Assembly: GCF_040869045.1 (NCBI RefSeq)
Contig: NC_090319.1
Span: 302,176,998 to 302,240,997, forward strand
DNA: 64,000 nucleotides
Reading direction: 5' to 3'
Origin: Eurosta solidaginis
Lineage: Eukaryota; Arthropoda; Insecta; Diptera; Tephritidae
Of the stretch, positions 34,731 to 46,159 are shown in pieces. The position numbers were made by a program, and so were the translations under genes. Below the pieces are notes generated by a model. That model was not told the DNA's origin. It made no database searches and saw only the letters and a program-made list of their open reading frames with translations. How positions within the stretch are numbered: the first letter of the stretch is position 1; every line of letters begins with the position of its first letter.

Positions 34731-35956
34731 AGGGCTGGCCAGAAAAGCTTAGTCCCCAAAATGAAGACTTGCGTTCATTTTTTAACCATCGCTACGCCTT
34801 AGTTGTGCAAAACAGCTTATTATGCCTTCAAACCGAGTATACCCGTGCCGTCATACCGCTTTCTTTGAGAGCTAAGATCTTGAACATTTTGCATGACGGA
34901 CACTGTGGGGTTTCTAAGATGAAGCAGCTGGCTAGACAGCACGTCTGGTGGGCCAACATAGACAAAGACATCGCAAAGCTAACGGAGAATTGTGATGTGT
35001 GCAAACTCGCAAACCCCGCACCTGTAAGAGAATATAACAGTTGGCCTGAGGTAAAAAATCCTTGGGAACGCATCCACATTGATTTTGCTGGTCCTGTTTT
35101 TAATTCAATGTGGCTAATTTGCGTTGACGCGTACTCGCAATTCCCCTTCATCATGCAGTTATCGTCCACTACAACAGCTGATACAATATCGGCCTTGAAT
35201 TCAATTTTCGCAGTCGAAGGTATCCCGCACACGCTTGTCAGCGATAATGGTCCGCAACTTACAGCAGATTTTTTTGAGTGTTATTGCAAACAACATGGCA
35301 TCAAACACGTAACTACAGCACCGTTTCACCCCGCATCAAATGGGTTAGCTGAACGTTTTGTTAGAACCTTCAAAACAGCTGTAAAAAAGAACATCGATGA
35401 CGGTTTACAAATCAAAGCAGCCGTAACCAAATATCTTTCTACATATCGTTTTATGCCAAACACTGAAGGTAAAACGCCCGCTGAGCTACTACATGGTAGA
35501 CCAGTTCGTACGTTACTAACCCAACTGTTAGAGCCAACCTTAAGCCACGACAAACCACGCCATAAACCAAAGTTCCAAGTAAACCAGCCGGTTTTTGCTC
35601 GAAACTACGTAAGAGGGGAGAAGTGGATCAAAGGTTCAATCATAAGACCAATTGGTAAAATGGTTTACATCGTCAAAACGCAACGTGGCAATATCAAACG
35701 CCATGCTAACCAGCTAAAGGCTAGATCCATAACCAATAACGACAAAACAACATCGATACCTATAGGACCTGAGTTCATACAAACTCAGCCAACCAACGAG
35801 ATGTCTGCACAGGCACATGAAGAACAAGCAACATTGGAAGAACCAAATGATATTAAGCAGCCAAATCTTACACCAACCGAAGAGGCGCAACAACGCAAAA
35901 GTTCGCGTGTTCGTCAAGAAGTTCGTCGATATAACGCTCCGGATTTTCGAAACTAA
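34725..35956 (+). pseudogene. Ty3 pol: integrase, largely intact
   Basis: Integrase inserts the cDNA into the host genome. The N-terminal zinc-binding part shows HDGHCG and CDVC. The catalytic core has all three acidic residues: Asp in HIDFAGP (35081), Asp in SDNGPQ (35243) and Glu in GLAERFVR (35351), with the D-35-E spacing right. The C-terminal part has HGRPVRTLL and KRHANQLKAR, with a charged tail ending in TAA at 35957-35959 region. The reading frame is open throughout this domain. It is cut off from the RT frame by the frameshift, so it is not made as part of a normal polyprotein. Confidence 0.85.
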
Positions 35957-36049
35957 TTCGTATTAAATTTCATCACGTTTTTATAATTTACGCATTTTTT
36001 GAATTTTCACAATTTCACAATTCATGTTCTTAAATGAAGGGTGGAGTAG

Positions 36050-36228
36050 TGTTATATATTACCTACTGCATTTCAATACTATTTTAAGTAACCTATTTTA
36101 GTCCAATGAATTACGACTCTGTGTATATATGGATTTACATACATGAACTTGTACATACATTAACTCGTAATAAATCACTTCAGTTTTAGCTCTTAATCGC
36201 GGCGGTCGTTTTCCGGTAATTAATAAGC
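36050..36228 (+). repeat. 3' LTR of the Ty3 element
   Basis: Follows the purine tract at once, starts TGTTATATATTACC and holds AATAAA (36168-36173). The right boundary is uncertain: GGTAATTAATA near 36225 looks like the inverse of the start, but no clean CA end was found. Confidence 0.55.
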
Positions 36229-36451
36229 CTGAAGTAAGTAATCATCACCTTGCATAAACCCAACGGTTCCTAATAAACAGGGAAACCCTAAATTGTTACA
36301 ATTCGCCTCCAAACGATTTCGTCTAGCAATGGTATTCTCAATCATTTTCGTCCGGCCTTTACGCGATTCGTCTTTGAGGCGAAACGAAAGTTCGTTAGTA
36401 ATAGAGAATGAGGCCCTAAAATACAAAAACCCGTTTTTGCATTAGAGCTTT
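36229..36451. other. Gap between LTR and hAT 2
   Basis: Contains an imperfect inverted pair TTCGCCTC (36299-36308) and GAGGCGAA (36376-36383). No gene. Confidence 0.3.
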
Positions 36452-36459
36452 GCGGAGTT

Positions 36460-38550
36460 CAGTGGCATAGTGAGGTTTTCTGGCGCTCGGAGCCAAATAA
36501 TTTTTTTTTGGCGTTGAAGGACAACAACGGAGGGAGCTTCGTTCCCCGGCGGCTTGAAAGGCATAGAGGAGGGACTTAGTTTTGTCCGGCAGCTTCATGC
36601 TGCAAACTAAATATTTATATCCCTTGTCTCTTCAAATTTTTCACATCACAGGACGTGGCACTGATTTAATGTACATACGGCCATATTGTTCACGACGTGG
36701 ACCTTGCACATAATACAAAAACTGGGCAGCCACTTCGATGGCACAATGTTACTACTGTGGAACCCCACACGTTGACGTTCGAACATAATGCAACATAAAT
36801 GCATCCGAAATTGCCTACAATGCACAAAGATACATAAAAATTCTCAAATCGCTGCAACGGAGAAAGTTGCAGGGCTGCCAAATTTCCCATTTAGATCTGC
36901 AACGGAATATCTTCTTAGGACGTCTGAGCAGCGAGGCATCCCAAAAGACAATTGATTGATGTAGTTGTGCCTCCAAGGTAGATAAGAAGACATCTGCATA
37001 AGCCCTATGACGAGATCTGGTGTAGTATGATCCAGAGCAACACGAACGCAGAGTCTGTGATTTACTTCAAACTCAGGCTCCCGCCTTTGCAGACATCACC
37101 GAAGAAGAATGCACACTTCCGAAGGATATGCGCATTACTCTACCCCTACTTCGATCTCTATGTACATATGCCCCCAGCCTGGTGTATAGCACAAATCATG
37201 TATTCGTCTGTAATGTGGAACAAAAATCTGTAATAGCAATTTGTTTTTTGCTAACACCATATTGAAACTGGAAAATGTATATTTGCACCGCTCTCTCATG
37301 TCATCAAAATAAAATCGGGATGTCCCACTTAACGCCAAAGTGGGGGAAAAAGGTGTCGGAAAAATTCAACTTCCGCACATTAATATTCCCAGTTGGACTA
37401 GGTGAATCGTGCAGCTGCGAAGACCTGCAACATCTCTAATGATGGAAGTAAGCTGAATGCTGGTATCAGCAAATTATGAACATGCATGGTTAATTCGTAC
37501 AAAATAAGAAAAAAAAACTAAAAAAATGCATACCAAATTTTCGATTTATTTTATTTTTTGTCGGTCATTTGTAAAGTCAAATATACTAAAATTTTTCTTT
37601 GTATCCTTTGATTTGGCATTTCCGCAAAGTTTTTGAGAGAGATTTAAACATTTTTTTAAAAATCAAAAAGTCATTACGGCCGCCGAGTAGAGATAATGGT
37701 TTTACCTTCCTATAGTTTTATCATGGTCTCAAGATATCATCTATAAGTACATTCAAATACATATTTATTAACAATATGGTTATGATACATTAGCCATAAT
37801 ACATTACTAATAATAATACTGAGATAGTCATGTTTGGAAAAACATCTTCTCCATACGAGATTATAAAAGTAAGTAATTCTAACGGAGTTTTAGGTTCAAT
37901 TTCTTTTCTACTGCGAAGAAATATTTTACAAACACATATTTCATAAAAAGTTCTGTTCCATCGAAATCTGTATTATAAAATTCACCTAAGTCCTTACAAT
38001 TTCGTCGTAATTATTCCTGTTTAACAAATTTCCAACTTCTAAGAAAAGTACAAATATAAAATTAAGGTAATTTAGTCGTGTAAGTCTTGCGCGTATTTTT
38101 TTTGGGAGACGATCGAGAACACTTTTCATGATGCGAGAAATTTCACATTCTGCGGAAAGATATCTCTAGCCGATTTTGCGTCGCCTTCTTTCACGTTTTA
38201 CCATATCAATGTCCCATTTTTCACAAAGAGAGTTCGCTTTTTCTACTGCTTCTTCACAGAGAGTGTCTCGAATTTCGGATCCACGTTTGACAGTTTTTGT
38301 TAAACATTTTTTTGATAATTCCTATCGTAAGGTTGAACATGAGAAAAAAAGATATATGATTTCAATCATTCCACAATCTTTCGCAAGTGTTCTGGATATA
38401 TGGATGAATTTTTTAGTATAGAAAGTTTTTTCCAGAAATCAGTTATAATAAAAATACAAACTACCCAGGAAGTTCTGCTTTGCGGACCATTTGGCGCCCC
38501 CCTGTGAGTAGCGCCCGGGGCAAAATGTCTCCCCCATCACTACGCCACTG
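36460..38550 (-). mobile_element. hAT transposon 2 with perfect 8-bp TSD
   Basis: Starts CAGTGGCATAGTGAGG at 36460 and ends TCACTACGCCACTG at 38550. The 8-bp GCGGAGTT lies on both sides (36452-36459, 38551-38558). Subterminal sequence on the right holds GCGCCCGGGGCAAAATG. It is 2091 bp and codes on minus for a decayed transposase (see next entry). The right end lies about 190 bp before the C15 exon. Confidence 0.9.
38100..38330 (-). pseudogene. hAT transposase fragment (ZMYM1-like)
   Basis: One minus-strand frame reads SEIRDTLCEEAVEKANSLCE, then WDIDMVKRERRRKIG, a TAG, then YLSAECEISRIMKSVLDRL. An acidic helix, a basic RRR cluster and a LSAE...F/I...LD segment in this order are typical of the middle part of ZMYM1-like hAT transposases. 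The in-frame TAG and a TAG just before KKCLTK show decay. I rate the family call as likely, not certain. Confidence 0.55.
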
Positions 38551-38739
38551 GCGGAGTTATAACATAAACTAAACATTTGACGACTTTATTTTATTAGATG
38601 TACAGAGAGCACATTGCTTATGATACTTTTAGAATACCTTAATTGTTCCACACAACTTATTCTATTTTAAGCAAACTTTTTTTTTAAACTCCAGAATTAG
38701 CAAAAATCTTATAAATATTAACTCTTTATCTCTTTACAG
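38551..38739 (+). other. 3' end of the last C15 intron with acceptor site
   Basis: Ends with a pyrimidine-rich run CTCTTTATCTCTTTACAG at 38722-38739. The AG at 38738-38739 is the inferred splice acceptor. Confidence 0.65.
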
Positions 38740-38938
38740 ACGTCAAACAGCTGAGGAGCGCGAAGCTGAACGTCAAGCGGCAAATCGCCTAATGCTATCC
38801 CTGCAGGCCGAAGCAATTAGTAAAGGATTTGCTCCACCCCCAGCAGCGCCGCTTTCTGCACAACAAGTTAATGGTGCCCCCTTAGCCGCCCTGCATGGAC
38901 TACAGCCCTGGGCTGAGCAACATGCAACCGGTTGCTAA
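38740..38938 (+). CDS. C15: Homeobox protein C15 (clawless), terminal coding exon
   Basis: C15 is the fly TLX/Hox11-class homeodomain transcription factor, nuclear, used in distal leg patterning with aristaless. The exon begins inside an Arg codon (one base, A, after the acceptor at 38739), so with the usual upstream ...KW the end of the homeodomain and its flank read [13 protein letters not shown] followed by [15 protein letters not shown] proteins share this homeodomain end and the following Leu-rich stretch, and also an LQPW near the C-terminus, seen here as HGLQPWAEQ. The protein ends at TAA 38936-38938 after 65 full codons. Codon use is more GC-rich than the surroundings, as for a real exon. 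It is intact. The homeobox exon is not seen in the window, so the preceding intron is very long or the exon lies elsewhere. The exon is short enough to be missed by simple ORF searches. Confidence 0.85.
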
Positions 38939-39242
38939 TCCTTCACCGCGCAATATTAAATGGTGTACTAAATATTAAAGTAAAAAAAGTTCATTTGTGA
39001 TATGCTTTGTATATATAGGAAAATCTACTACGTACTTAAATTAAAGAAACAAAATTATATATTATCATTCTGAACATAGTGACAAATAGGTATTCATCTT
39101 ATTTAGTTTCGTAGACGCATAAGTAAATAATTATCAAAATTAAAATTAAGCCTAACACAAAATTGTTTCAGAAGAATGATGAAAGAGCTTTGTCTTTATT
39201 TTATTGGTTTTTGATATTTTAATACCTCTTGAATATACATAT
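38939..39242 (+). other. Likely C15 3' UTR
   Basis: No open frame of note. ATTAAA, a variant polyadenylation signal, occurs at 38955-38960, 38974-38979 and 39040-39045. No AATAAA was seen in this part. The true end is not determined. Confidence 0.45.
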
Positions 39243-39510
39243 CAGCTGCTGAGTGGATTATCACCTTATATCGGATGCCAGTTCGAAACCCAGCTTTCTC
39301 TAAATATTTTTCAAAACCTCTTATGCCAGAATTTGGCTGAAGAACGCTCTATCTCGAAATTGTTGTTCATAAATGCCCTTTTTCATGTCAAACGAATTCT
39401 GAGGGCGTTCTTCGAACAAATTTTGAAGTATGGCATTTTTTAGGAGTTTGCTGAAATAGAGCGTTTTCGAAAAGACAGCCGGAATAGGATGATATTCCAC
39501 TCAGCAGCCG
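39243..39510. mobile_element. MITE, uninterrupted copy
   Basis: The left end CAGCTGCTGAGTGGATTATC and right end (reverse complement CGGCTGCTGAGTGGAATATC) form imperfect inverted repeats of 25-30 bp. About 268 bp, no ORF. Its inner sequence matches the SINE-split copy at 22843-23540. It sits about 300 bp after the C15 stop codon. Confidence 0.65.
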
Positions 39511-40453
39511 ACATGCAATCATTCAAATTATACTTTCTTCAAACAGCAAATCTTTTCACATTCATAGATTGTTCTCATTCTTCTGTAACATTTTTGCTTT
39601 TCTATCTAGGTACTTAAAATGGCTCCACTCTTCGAAAATTTTAAAGTAATTTACAATTACAGCTATGTATAAAACAGCTTATGTAAGCTACAAAAAAATT
39701 TAAATAATGTAAATATGCTACTTACATTCCTATTATATAAATATCAAAAGGGAAAAGGAGTTTGACCCAATACAATACCCAAATGTATGTATATAAGGGC
39801 GGGTCGAAAAAAATGATTTTCTAAAATTGCTGTATTGTATGACAAAAGGGCTATTTGTGTTCAATTGACTAATATTCTAGGAAAAATGTACAAATATCTT
39901 CCAATATATTTTGAGTCGACGTAGTATTTAACAAAGTGTTCAACTATGTCAAATTCCACACAAAATTTTGAAAATTAATCATCCCATTCAGTGAGAATCA
40001 CTTTGTAGTTTCTAAAGTTGAAGCAAGGAGGGGAGTCTGACCCATGTATTAATACATTATCATTAATTCCAGCTTACATTACTTTTCAGACACTTGAGTT
40101 TTAGGTTCTTGTATATGGTTATTGTATGTAGAAAGTTTGCTCGACTACAGTAGGTAGATAATCCATAGCATGCTGAATCTAATCAGAATGAATCTAACGG
40201 CCGTGGATACGTAAGCCATATTAACGAAATTTGATATTGAATTTAAAATTACGTCCGTATACTTGAAATAATTTACGAGGCTTGTCGCGAAGTGGTCTGT
40301 CAACACTGCGCTTTCTTACTTTATGCGTCATTCGTGGATGCTTCGTTTAGAGCTACATTATTATGTCGACCACACCGCAATGTTTTCACAAACGGTTAAT
40401 TACCGAATGATGTCGCATATTTTACGAACATGTAAAGTACTGTGCTGTACTAT
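39511..40453. other. Unassigned stretch
   Basis: AT-rich, no gene recognised. Confidence 0.35.
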
Positions 40454-40572
40454 ACGTAATGTACATGTAATGTATTGTACTGCGCATACATGAAATGTAC
40501 AACACAGTTCATTGCATGTACATACATTAGGTATTGTGCAGTAAAGTACAGTACATTACATGTACATTACGT
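40454..40572. repeat. Inverted repeat rich in GTAC/TACATGTA
   Basis: A perfect 21-bp arm at 40454-40474 is inverted at 40552-40572; its core is AATGTACATGTAATG. The ~77-bp interior is also made of GTAC, TGTAC and CATGTA words. Could form a cruciform. Confidence 0.7.
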
Positions 40573-41006
40573 TGTACAATACAGTATTTCATTAAATAAA
40601 AATTGGAATGCTGAAATTTATAAATAAATCGTGACCGCAATTTGTCTTTGACAATGGTCAGTAGCCAATAGCTCGAATTGGGCAGATAATTTCACTAAAC
40701 TAACATTGTGAGTGCTGAATGGAATAGAATACATTTTAAGAATTAAATTTTAGTGAAAGAGGAAGGAACTTTTTTTAACAGTAAGCTTTGAATGAGTTGG
40801 GTAATGCTATTAATGCAATTAAGTTAATCTAATTAATCAATTTCAACAAAAAACGTGATTAAATATTAGTTTCTTCAATGTTATTTCAATTTTGTATTTA
40901 CAAATAAAACGTAGATGAGAATTTTGTACAAAATTTTCAGTTTTTGTATCAGATCTAATTTTTTTCGACCCTGCCTAATGTATAAATACTAGACTCGATC
41001 GATTTA
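40573..41006. other. Unassigned stretch
   Basis: AT-rich, no gene recognised. Confidence 0.3.
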
Positions 41007-41272
41007 TTAACCGATATCGCGCCATCGATTTTCCGATATTTTTTTTTTTTTTTGTTTCAAAAAACTGTTATCGCCAACGTTTTTACAACAGTTTTTTGAG
41101 AAAAAAAAAGGAAAAATTTTTTGGGTTTTGGGGAGTGTTTTGGTCGAAAAATTTACCATTTCGCCATTTTTTTTTTCGCAGGCTCGAAAATTATTTCTTT
41201 GGGTATGCGTAGTGGAACTTTTTTTCCTGAGCCCAAATCCTATCGGAAAATCGATGGCGCGATATCGGTTAA
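41007..41272. mobile_element. MITE with perfect 28-bp TIRs and TTAA ends (piggyBac-like)
   Basis: 41007-41038 is the exact reverse complement of 41241-41272. The outermost four bases are TTAA on both sides, which is the piggyBac target duplication, leaving 28-bp TIRs beginning CCGATATCGCGCCATCG. The 200-bp interior is T-rich on the left and has no transposase. Confidence 0.75.
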
Positions 41273-44200
41273 CTCTCGTCGATACAAATCGACCCAGGTT
41301 AATAAATACCCAGGGCCATTGCAGGAAAAACTAATAAAATGTTACTCATACGCCCAATAGAGCTGTAGTTTTTTATTTCTCTTTTCTTTGTTTAATTAGT
41401 ATTCCGTTAAAATATTCTCTAGTCAAAAAATATTTTAAAAAATTTATTATTACAGTATTCGTTCCGAATATATAGCAGCAATCAGCGAAATAGCAGTAGC
41501 AGTTTTTAAAAAATGTCATCAATTAAGTTCTTTTCTTCTCTATAATTTAACAAACATGCTTCTGTCAATTTTTTAACTGAAAATATGTAACTAACCAAAC
41601 TCAAAAAATGTATCGAAAAAAATTTAAACTTCGAGTTAACTTTACGAAAATTTCGAACTTTTAATTTTAAGTTCTCTACATTGTTTTGAGTATACAGTTT
41701 TGTAGCTCAATCAACTTAAGTCTAGCATAGTACAAGTACAGATCTTTCGAATTTCTCATCGATTTTGTACAATTTTTTTCTAAAATATCCAGACTTAAAT
41801 ATAAAAAAAAATCTAAAACACCCTTCGGAAAAAAACTGTTCAAAATAAATACAAATTTTGAAAGTTTTTTGACTTATAGTTTGGGAGACAAAATTTAATT
41901 TTACTACCAAACTACATATCTAAACAAATTCAAGCAATCCAAATAAAAAGTTCTAAATTTTCGTAAACTGAACTCGAATTTTCGATTTTTTTTCGATAAC
42001 ATTTTTGACACATATTTTCATAGTTCCAGTTACAAAATTCATGGCAGTATTTTCTAAAACCTTCGAAAATGCAGAGAAATAAGAATTTAATTGATGAAAT
42101 TTTAAAAAAATGTCAGCTGCAATTTTTCTGTTCGCTGCTGTACATGTAAAATTAAGTTTTTCTTTTATTTAGTTTCAAATTACATTTTTATTAAAATTAG
42201 GAAATAGCTTGCAATGGCCGTCGGCTTGTTAAGACTTCTATGGTAAAAAAAGTACTTTTTAGCTAACAGTTTTTTATCACTTACACTTAAAAAAAATCAC
42301 CAAAACTCAATGGAATAGCTTGCAAAATTTACCACTTAGCTTAGAATAAACATACATATTTAGATTAAATTAATATAAAATAAAAACGTGAAGTTATCAC
42401 GTACTAAAAAATTAAATACAAACGGCAAGTTGTATTATGCAAAATAATAAATGTACAAATGAATGTAAATATCTTAACAATTCAGAGCGCTTTTTTATAT
42501 CGTGAAGAAACCATTAATTTTTCCGCCTTTTTCGCGAATACTTTTAAGGAAATCACCTCTGAGGTTCGTGATTCCTGAACGTTTATCAACGTGGACTCAA
42601 AATAGCTTGGTCCATTTTCAGTTCAGGAGCGATTCTCAATTAGATCTCCAGTTTATTATTTTTTTTTTTCTTGTTTGATTTCTTGTTAAACGTTGTACGG
42701 CAAAGTTATCACCATCACTATATGTTGCTTAATAGTTCAGGCGAGTTTAACCTTTGAGTTTTTTGGCGACGACTGTCATCAAATAGGATCGTCACCAGTT
42801 TCTCCCAATTCTTGAGTCAAAGTGAAGCGGGCGAAACCGAAGCGGGGTTTTTCAAGTCAATTTTAACCTGTTATATTTACAAAATCTTATAAGTGGAAAT
42901 GAGAGAAAACATCACAAATATTGAGAGAGCGTGCTCTCATTGCAGAGGAGATTATATTTTGCCCGACCTTCTCACAAAATTAACAAAAGCCTGCCTTATA
43001 GCTCCTAACCAAGGGTAGAATCAAGAGTATCGGGTTTGAACTAATTAATTAACCCGTACTATTCTTACAGGGTCATTGGCGGTATCGCCCTTTTACTGTT
43101 GTCGAAATCCAATTAAGGTAGGACTACTTCAACTCGTCACGAAGCTTCTAATACATCAGAAAAAGGAGTAGGTATGCTAAACTCAAATTTGCATTTCTTG
43201 CAAAGAGTTGTTCTCCGTTGGATTCCCAGACTGAGATTTTTGTCACTCAAATTTTGTATGGATCGATTTTTCTATTATAAAAGCAAGTATTTTGTCTTGT
43301 CCTCGATGACCGAGACTATTTCAATTTGTCCATCCTAAGGTTACAAACTAGAATTCCACAGAGTAGAATTTCCGTAGCGTTTATTATAAAATTGCAATAC
43401 AAACAAGGCTCGCGATAGACCATAGGCACAGGACAGCAGCCATTCCAAGGACTAGAAAGGAGCCCCTTTAGCTTATTCTTGTACACTTTGCTTCCAAGAC
43501 AATTTGCTATCCAATATAATTACCAATAACCGTATAATAATCGGATACCTCGAAGATTGTCTTATGGTTTTTCAAAGTACTTAACAACGGCCCTCGCCCT
43601 GGCTCCACGCATAGTAAATCCTGATAATAACACCTTATTTTGAAGTTGATCAGTAATACCCTTAAAATTATTAACTGTATTACCTGCGTTTACTGGAATT
43701 TAGGGCATTAAGAAATTTTTTTCAACTTCTTTAGCTATAATTTGATTGCACTTACGATTTATCTGCTTTTCCGCTGAAACACGCAGCCATCTGCGTGCAC
43801 TTCGTATGGAATATGTGTTGCGCTGTGTAGATTTGAAATATCCAACAATGCCGAGTTATGTCTTCCAACTTCAGTGTAGGCATTTTAATGCTGAAATATC
43901 CTGAACTTAATGACCCAATGCTAATTTCGAGATATTTTGATAATGGAGGCACATGAATAGTTAACTTTCCACAGAAGCCTGCTTTCAGCGGACAAATAAA
44001 TGACATTTCTAAAGTAAGAGTGAGCCGTAGTCTCAACGTAAGCTCCCTCCAGTGTGACTGATTCGATTTCTTTTCACATCTCAATTGCTCTCGAGGCTAT
44101 CGGACTATGGCCGGCTGCCCGGCCGCTGCTTTGACTTGCAAACCTCTCGATCGAACGCTATTTCTTGTTATATTGTATATTGGTCGGATTCAGTTGGCAG

Positions 44201-44509
44201 TTGGAATGAAGTATTTCATGAGCATATGTCCTTGAGTACACAGAAATGTTATAATATACAAAGAAATGGGAGTCTAATTATAGCTTCCTTTGAGTTATCT
44301 CAGGTGTGTAGGAGAATGCTTTTATGCCGTTGGAGCTGTTTAAAGCAGGGACGGAAAATAATAATTTTTTTTTTCTGGTCAAAAAATTGTCCTAAGTGAA
44401 AATGTTTGAGTTCCCATGTATCCCTATAGCAATATGATGTCGAATCATGCATCCTTTTTATTTTTCGAACTTTTTCCATAAGAGTCCACATATAAAAGTA
44501 AAATCTGTA
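41273..44509. other. Long unassigned AT-rich stretch
   Basis: No gene, no repeat family shared with the rest of the window. The open frames are short and low-complexity. Confidence 0.4.
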
Positions 44510-44797
44510 TTTTTATTTTTGGAGTCCGATAGAACTAGTTAAATTCGGACTTTTAAAAATAAAAGTCCGGAAATAAAAGTTAATTACGGACTTTTATTTT
44601 TTAAGGCCAAAATAAAAGTCCCGCTTGATAAGAAATAAAAGGCTTTCCGAATTAAAAAAACTTTGTTATTTCGGATTAGCCGTTTCTTGGTTATCAAGCG
44701 GGAGTTTTATTTTGGCCTTAAAAAATAAAAGTCCGTAATTAACTTTTATTTTTAAAAGTCCAAGTTTAGCTAGTTCTATCGGACTCAAAAAATAAAA
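44510..44797. mobile_element. Foldback/MITE with ~110-bp inverted arms
   Basis: The left arm (44510-44631) and right arm (44691-44797) match as reverse complements through GAGTCCGATAGAACTAG, GTTAATTACGGACTTTTA, AAGGCCAAAATAAAA and CCCGCTTGATAA. The left arm carries about 14 extra bases (an additional AAGTCCGGAAATAA unit). The loop is about 59 bp. Words like GGACTTTTATTTTT are repeated within each arm. Confidence 0.8.
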
Positions 44798-46159
44798 ATG
44801 CGAAAATAATTTTTATCTGGATCCAAATATATTTAAAGTCCAAAATTAATAGTTTTGCAAGGCATAACAGTTTCAGCCCTTGGTTTAAAGTTGTAACTTT
44901 CTTGCGCGGAAGACCCGAGATGAAACCTCTCATCAATTGAGGTCATTAGGACCACCATAGGGGATCAAGTTCTTCACCATCTCTGTTTCCTCTCCAGCGA
45001 CCGCCCCTTTCATCTGCCGCGGGATTCGATGTGGAGTACTAGTACTTTGCCGTGCCGGAATCTAGTCATCTATTCACATGGCATCACGATGGTCACGATA
45101 CATTCGGCTTTTTTCGCCGAACTGCGTATAGCTCACAACTAAGAAATATATTTGTGATAAGCTACTCAAGTGTCACTCTATTGAATGTGCCATTCAGGAA
45201 TTCATATCCTGAGAGCACAGAAAAAGAGTTTCACTTTTTGCATGTACGGTTGTAAAAATGTATGCTATCAAAAAGGATAGCACTTTTTACTTAATAAAAA
45301 ATCTCTTTACCTTTTACGTGTAGATCATTCCAACCCTTATTGTTGGGTAGAGCCATCAATTCTAGCTTGACCATAAAAGCGTCAAAGCGTGTTGATGTGT
45401 ACTTTATGCTTAAATTGCCTTCTGAATTTTTACTCATACCTACATCCTACATACATTCTGCACCTTAAATGCTTTATTATTATCCTTATTCCACATGAAT
45501 AGACTCTTGACTTTTTGCTGCTCTGTTGTAGCAAAATAAAGTAAACCCCAAAGGACTTGTCACGCCAACAATCAAGCCAAGAAAAAAGCAGGAAAAAACT
45601 AAGCAAAGACACTACAATTGACAAAACGTCTGGAAAACATTTGAAATTGATGAACTTGTTACGAAGGATACGCTTCACTACGGCGCTGAATGTTAAACAC
45701 GTGTCAGACCGCTAGCACCACTAAGCACCAGAAGCCAGCTCACAGCCTCGCTCTGCTGTATTCTAAAGCAACCTGCTACCTAATCAAACTGTAAATTATA
45801 TTTGTTACGAGGGGTTGAGTAAAAAATCATTGAATGGTTATCAAACAGATGCTGAAAGAGGAGTTTTAGACGGGGTTCAGTAGAAAAAAAAACGCGCTAA
45901 TAAATTTACTAATACTTAACTTTGATGGATGATTTCAACGTAAAGTTTTACAAAGTTTCCATAATCATTCACCGCTGTCAATTAATAAACTATGCTGCCT
46001 TAAACAACAAAAAACAGGCCTAGACTGCCCTAAAAGAGGCAGGGCCAAAAAATAGGACACGAATAGGGCCACTGTGATGCTCTAAACGTTGGCTGTACTT
46101 TATTGTGCTAGAGACAATGGATTGAATCCCCAAGTTTCACGTTTTTATATTGGAAACTA
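44798..46159. other. Unassigned stretch
   Basis: No gene or shared repeat recognised. Confidence 0.35.

Larger units (their letters stand above)
33131..36228 (+). mobile_element. Ty3-type LTR retrotransposon, 5'-truncated
   Basis: Order of domains is end of protease, RT, RNase H, integrase (Ty3/Metaviridae order, integrase last), then a purine-rich tract AAGGGTGGAGTAG and the 3' LTR. The gag gene, most of the protease and most or all of the 5' LTR are missing. The sequence style resembles the mag-like lineage, but this is an impression. It ends 232 bp before hAT 2. Confidence 0.9.

Noticed and set aside
34828..35917. Minus-strand frames of 67-134 aa over the integrase
   Set aside because: Antisense to the Ty3 integrase frame; no motif of their own.
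1..38739. Homeobox exon of C15 within the window
   Set aside because: I looked for a coding stretch for the recognition helix (WFQNRRTKW) on the plus strand and found none.
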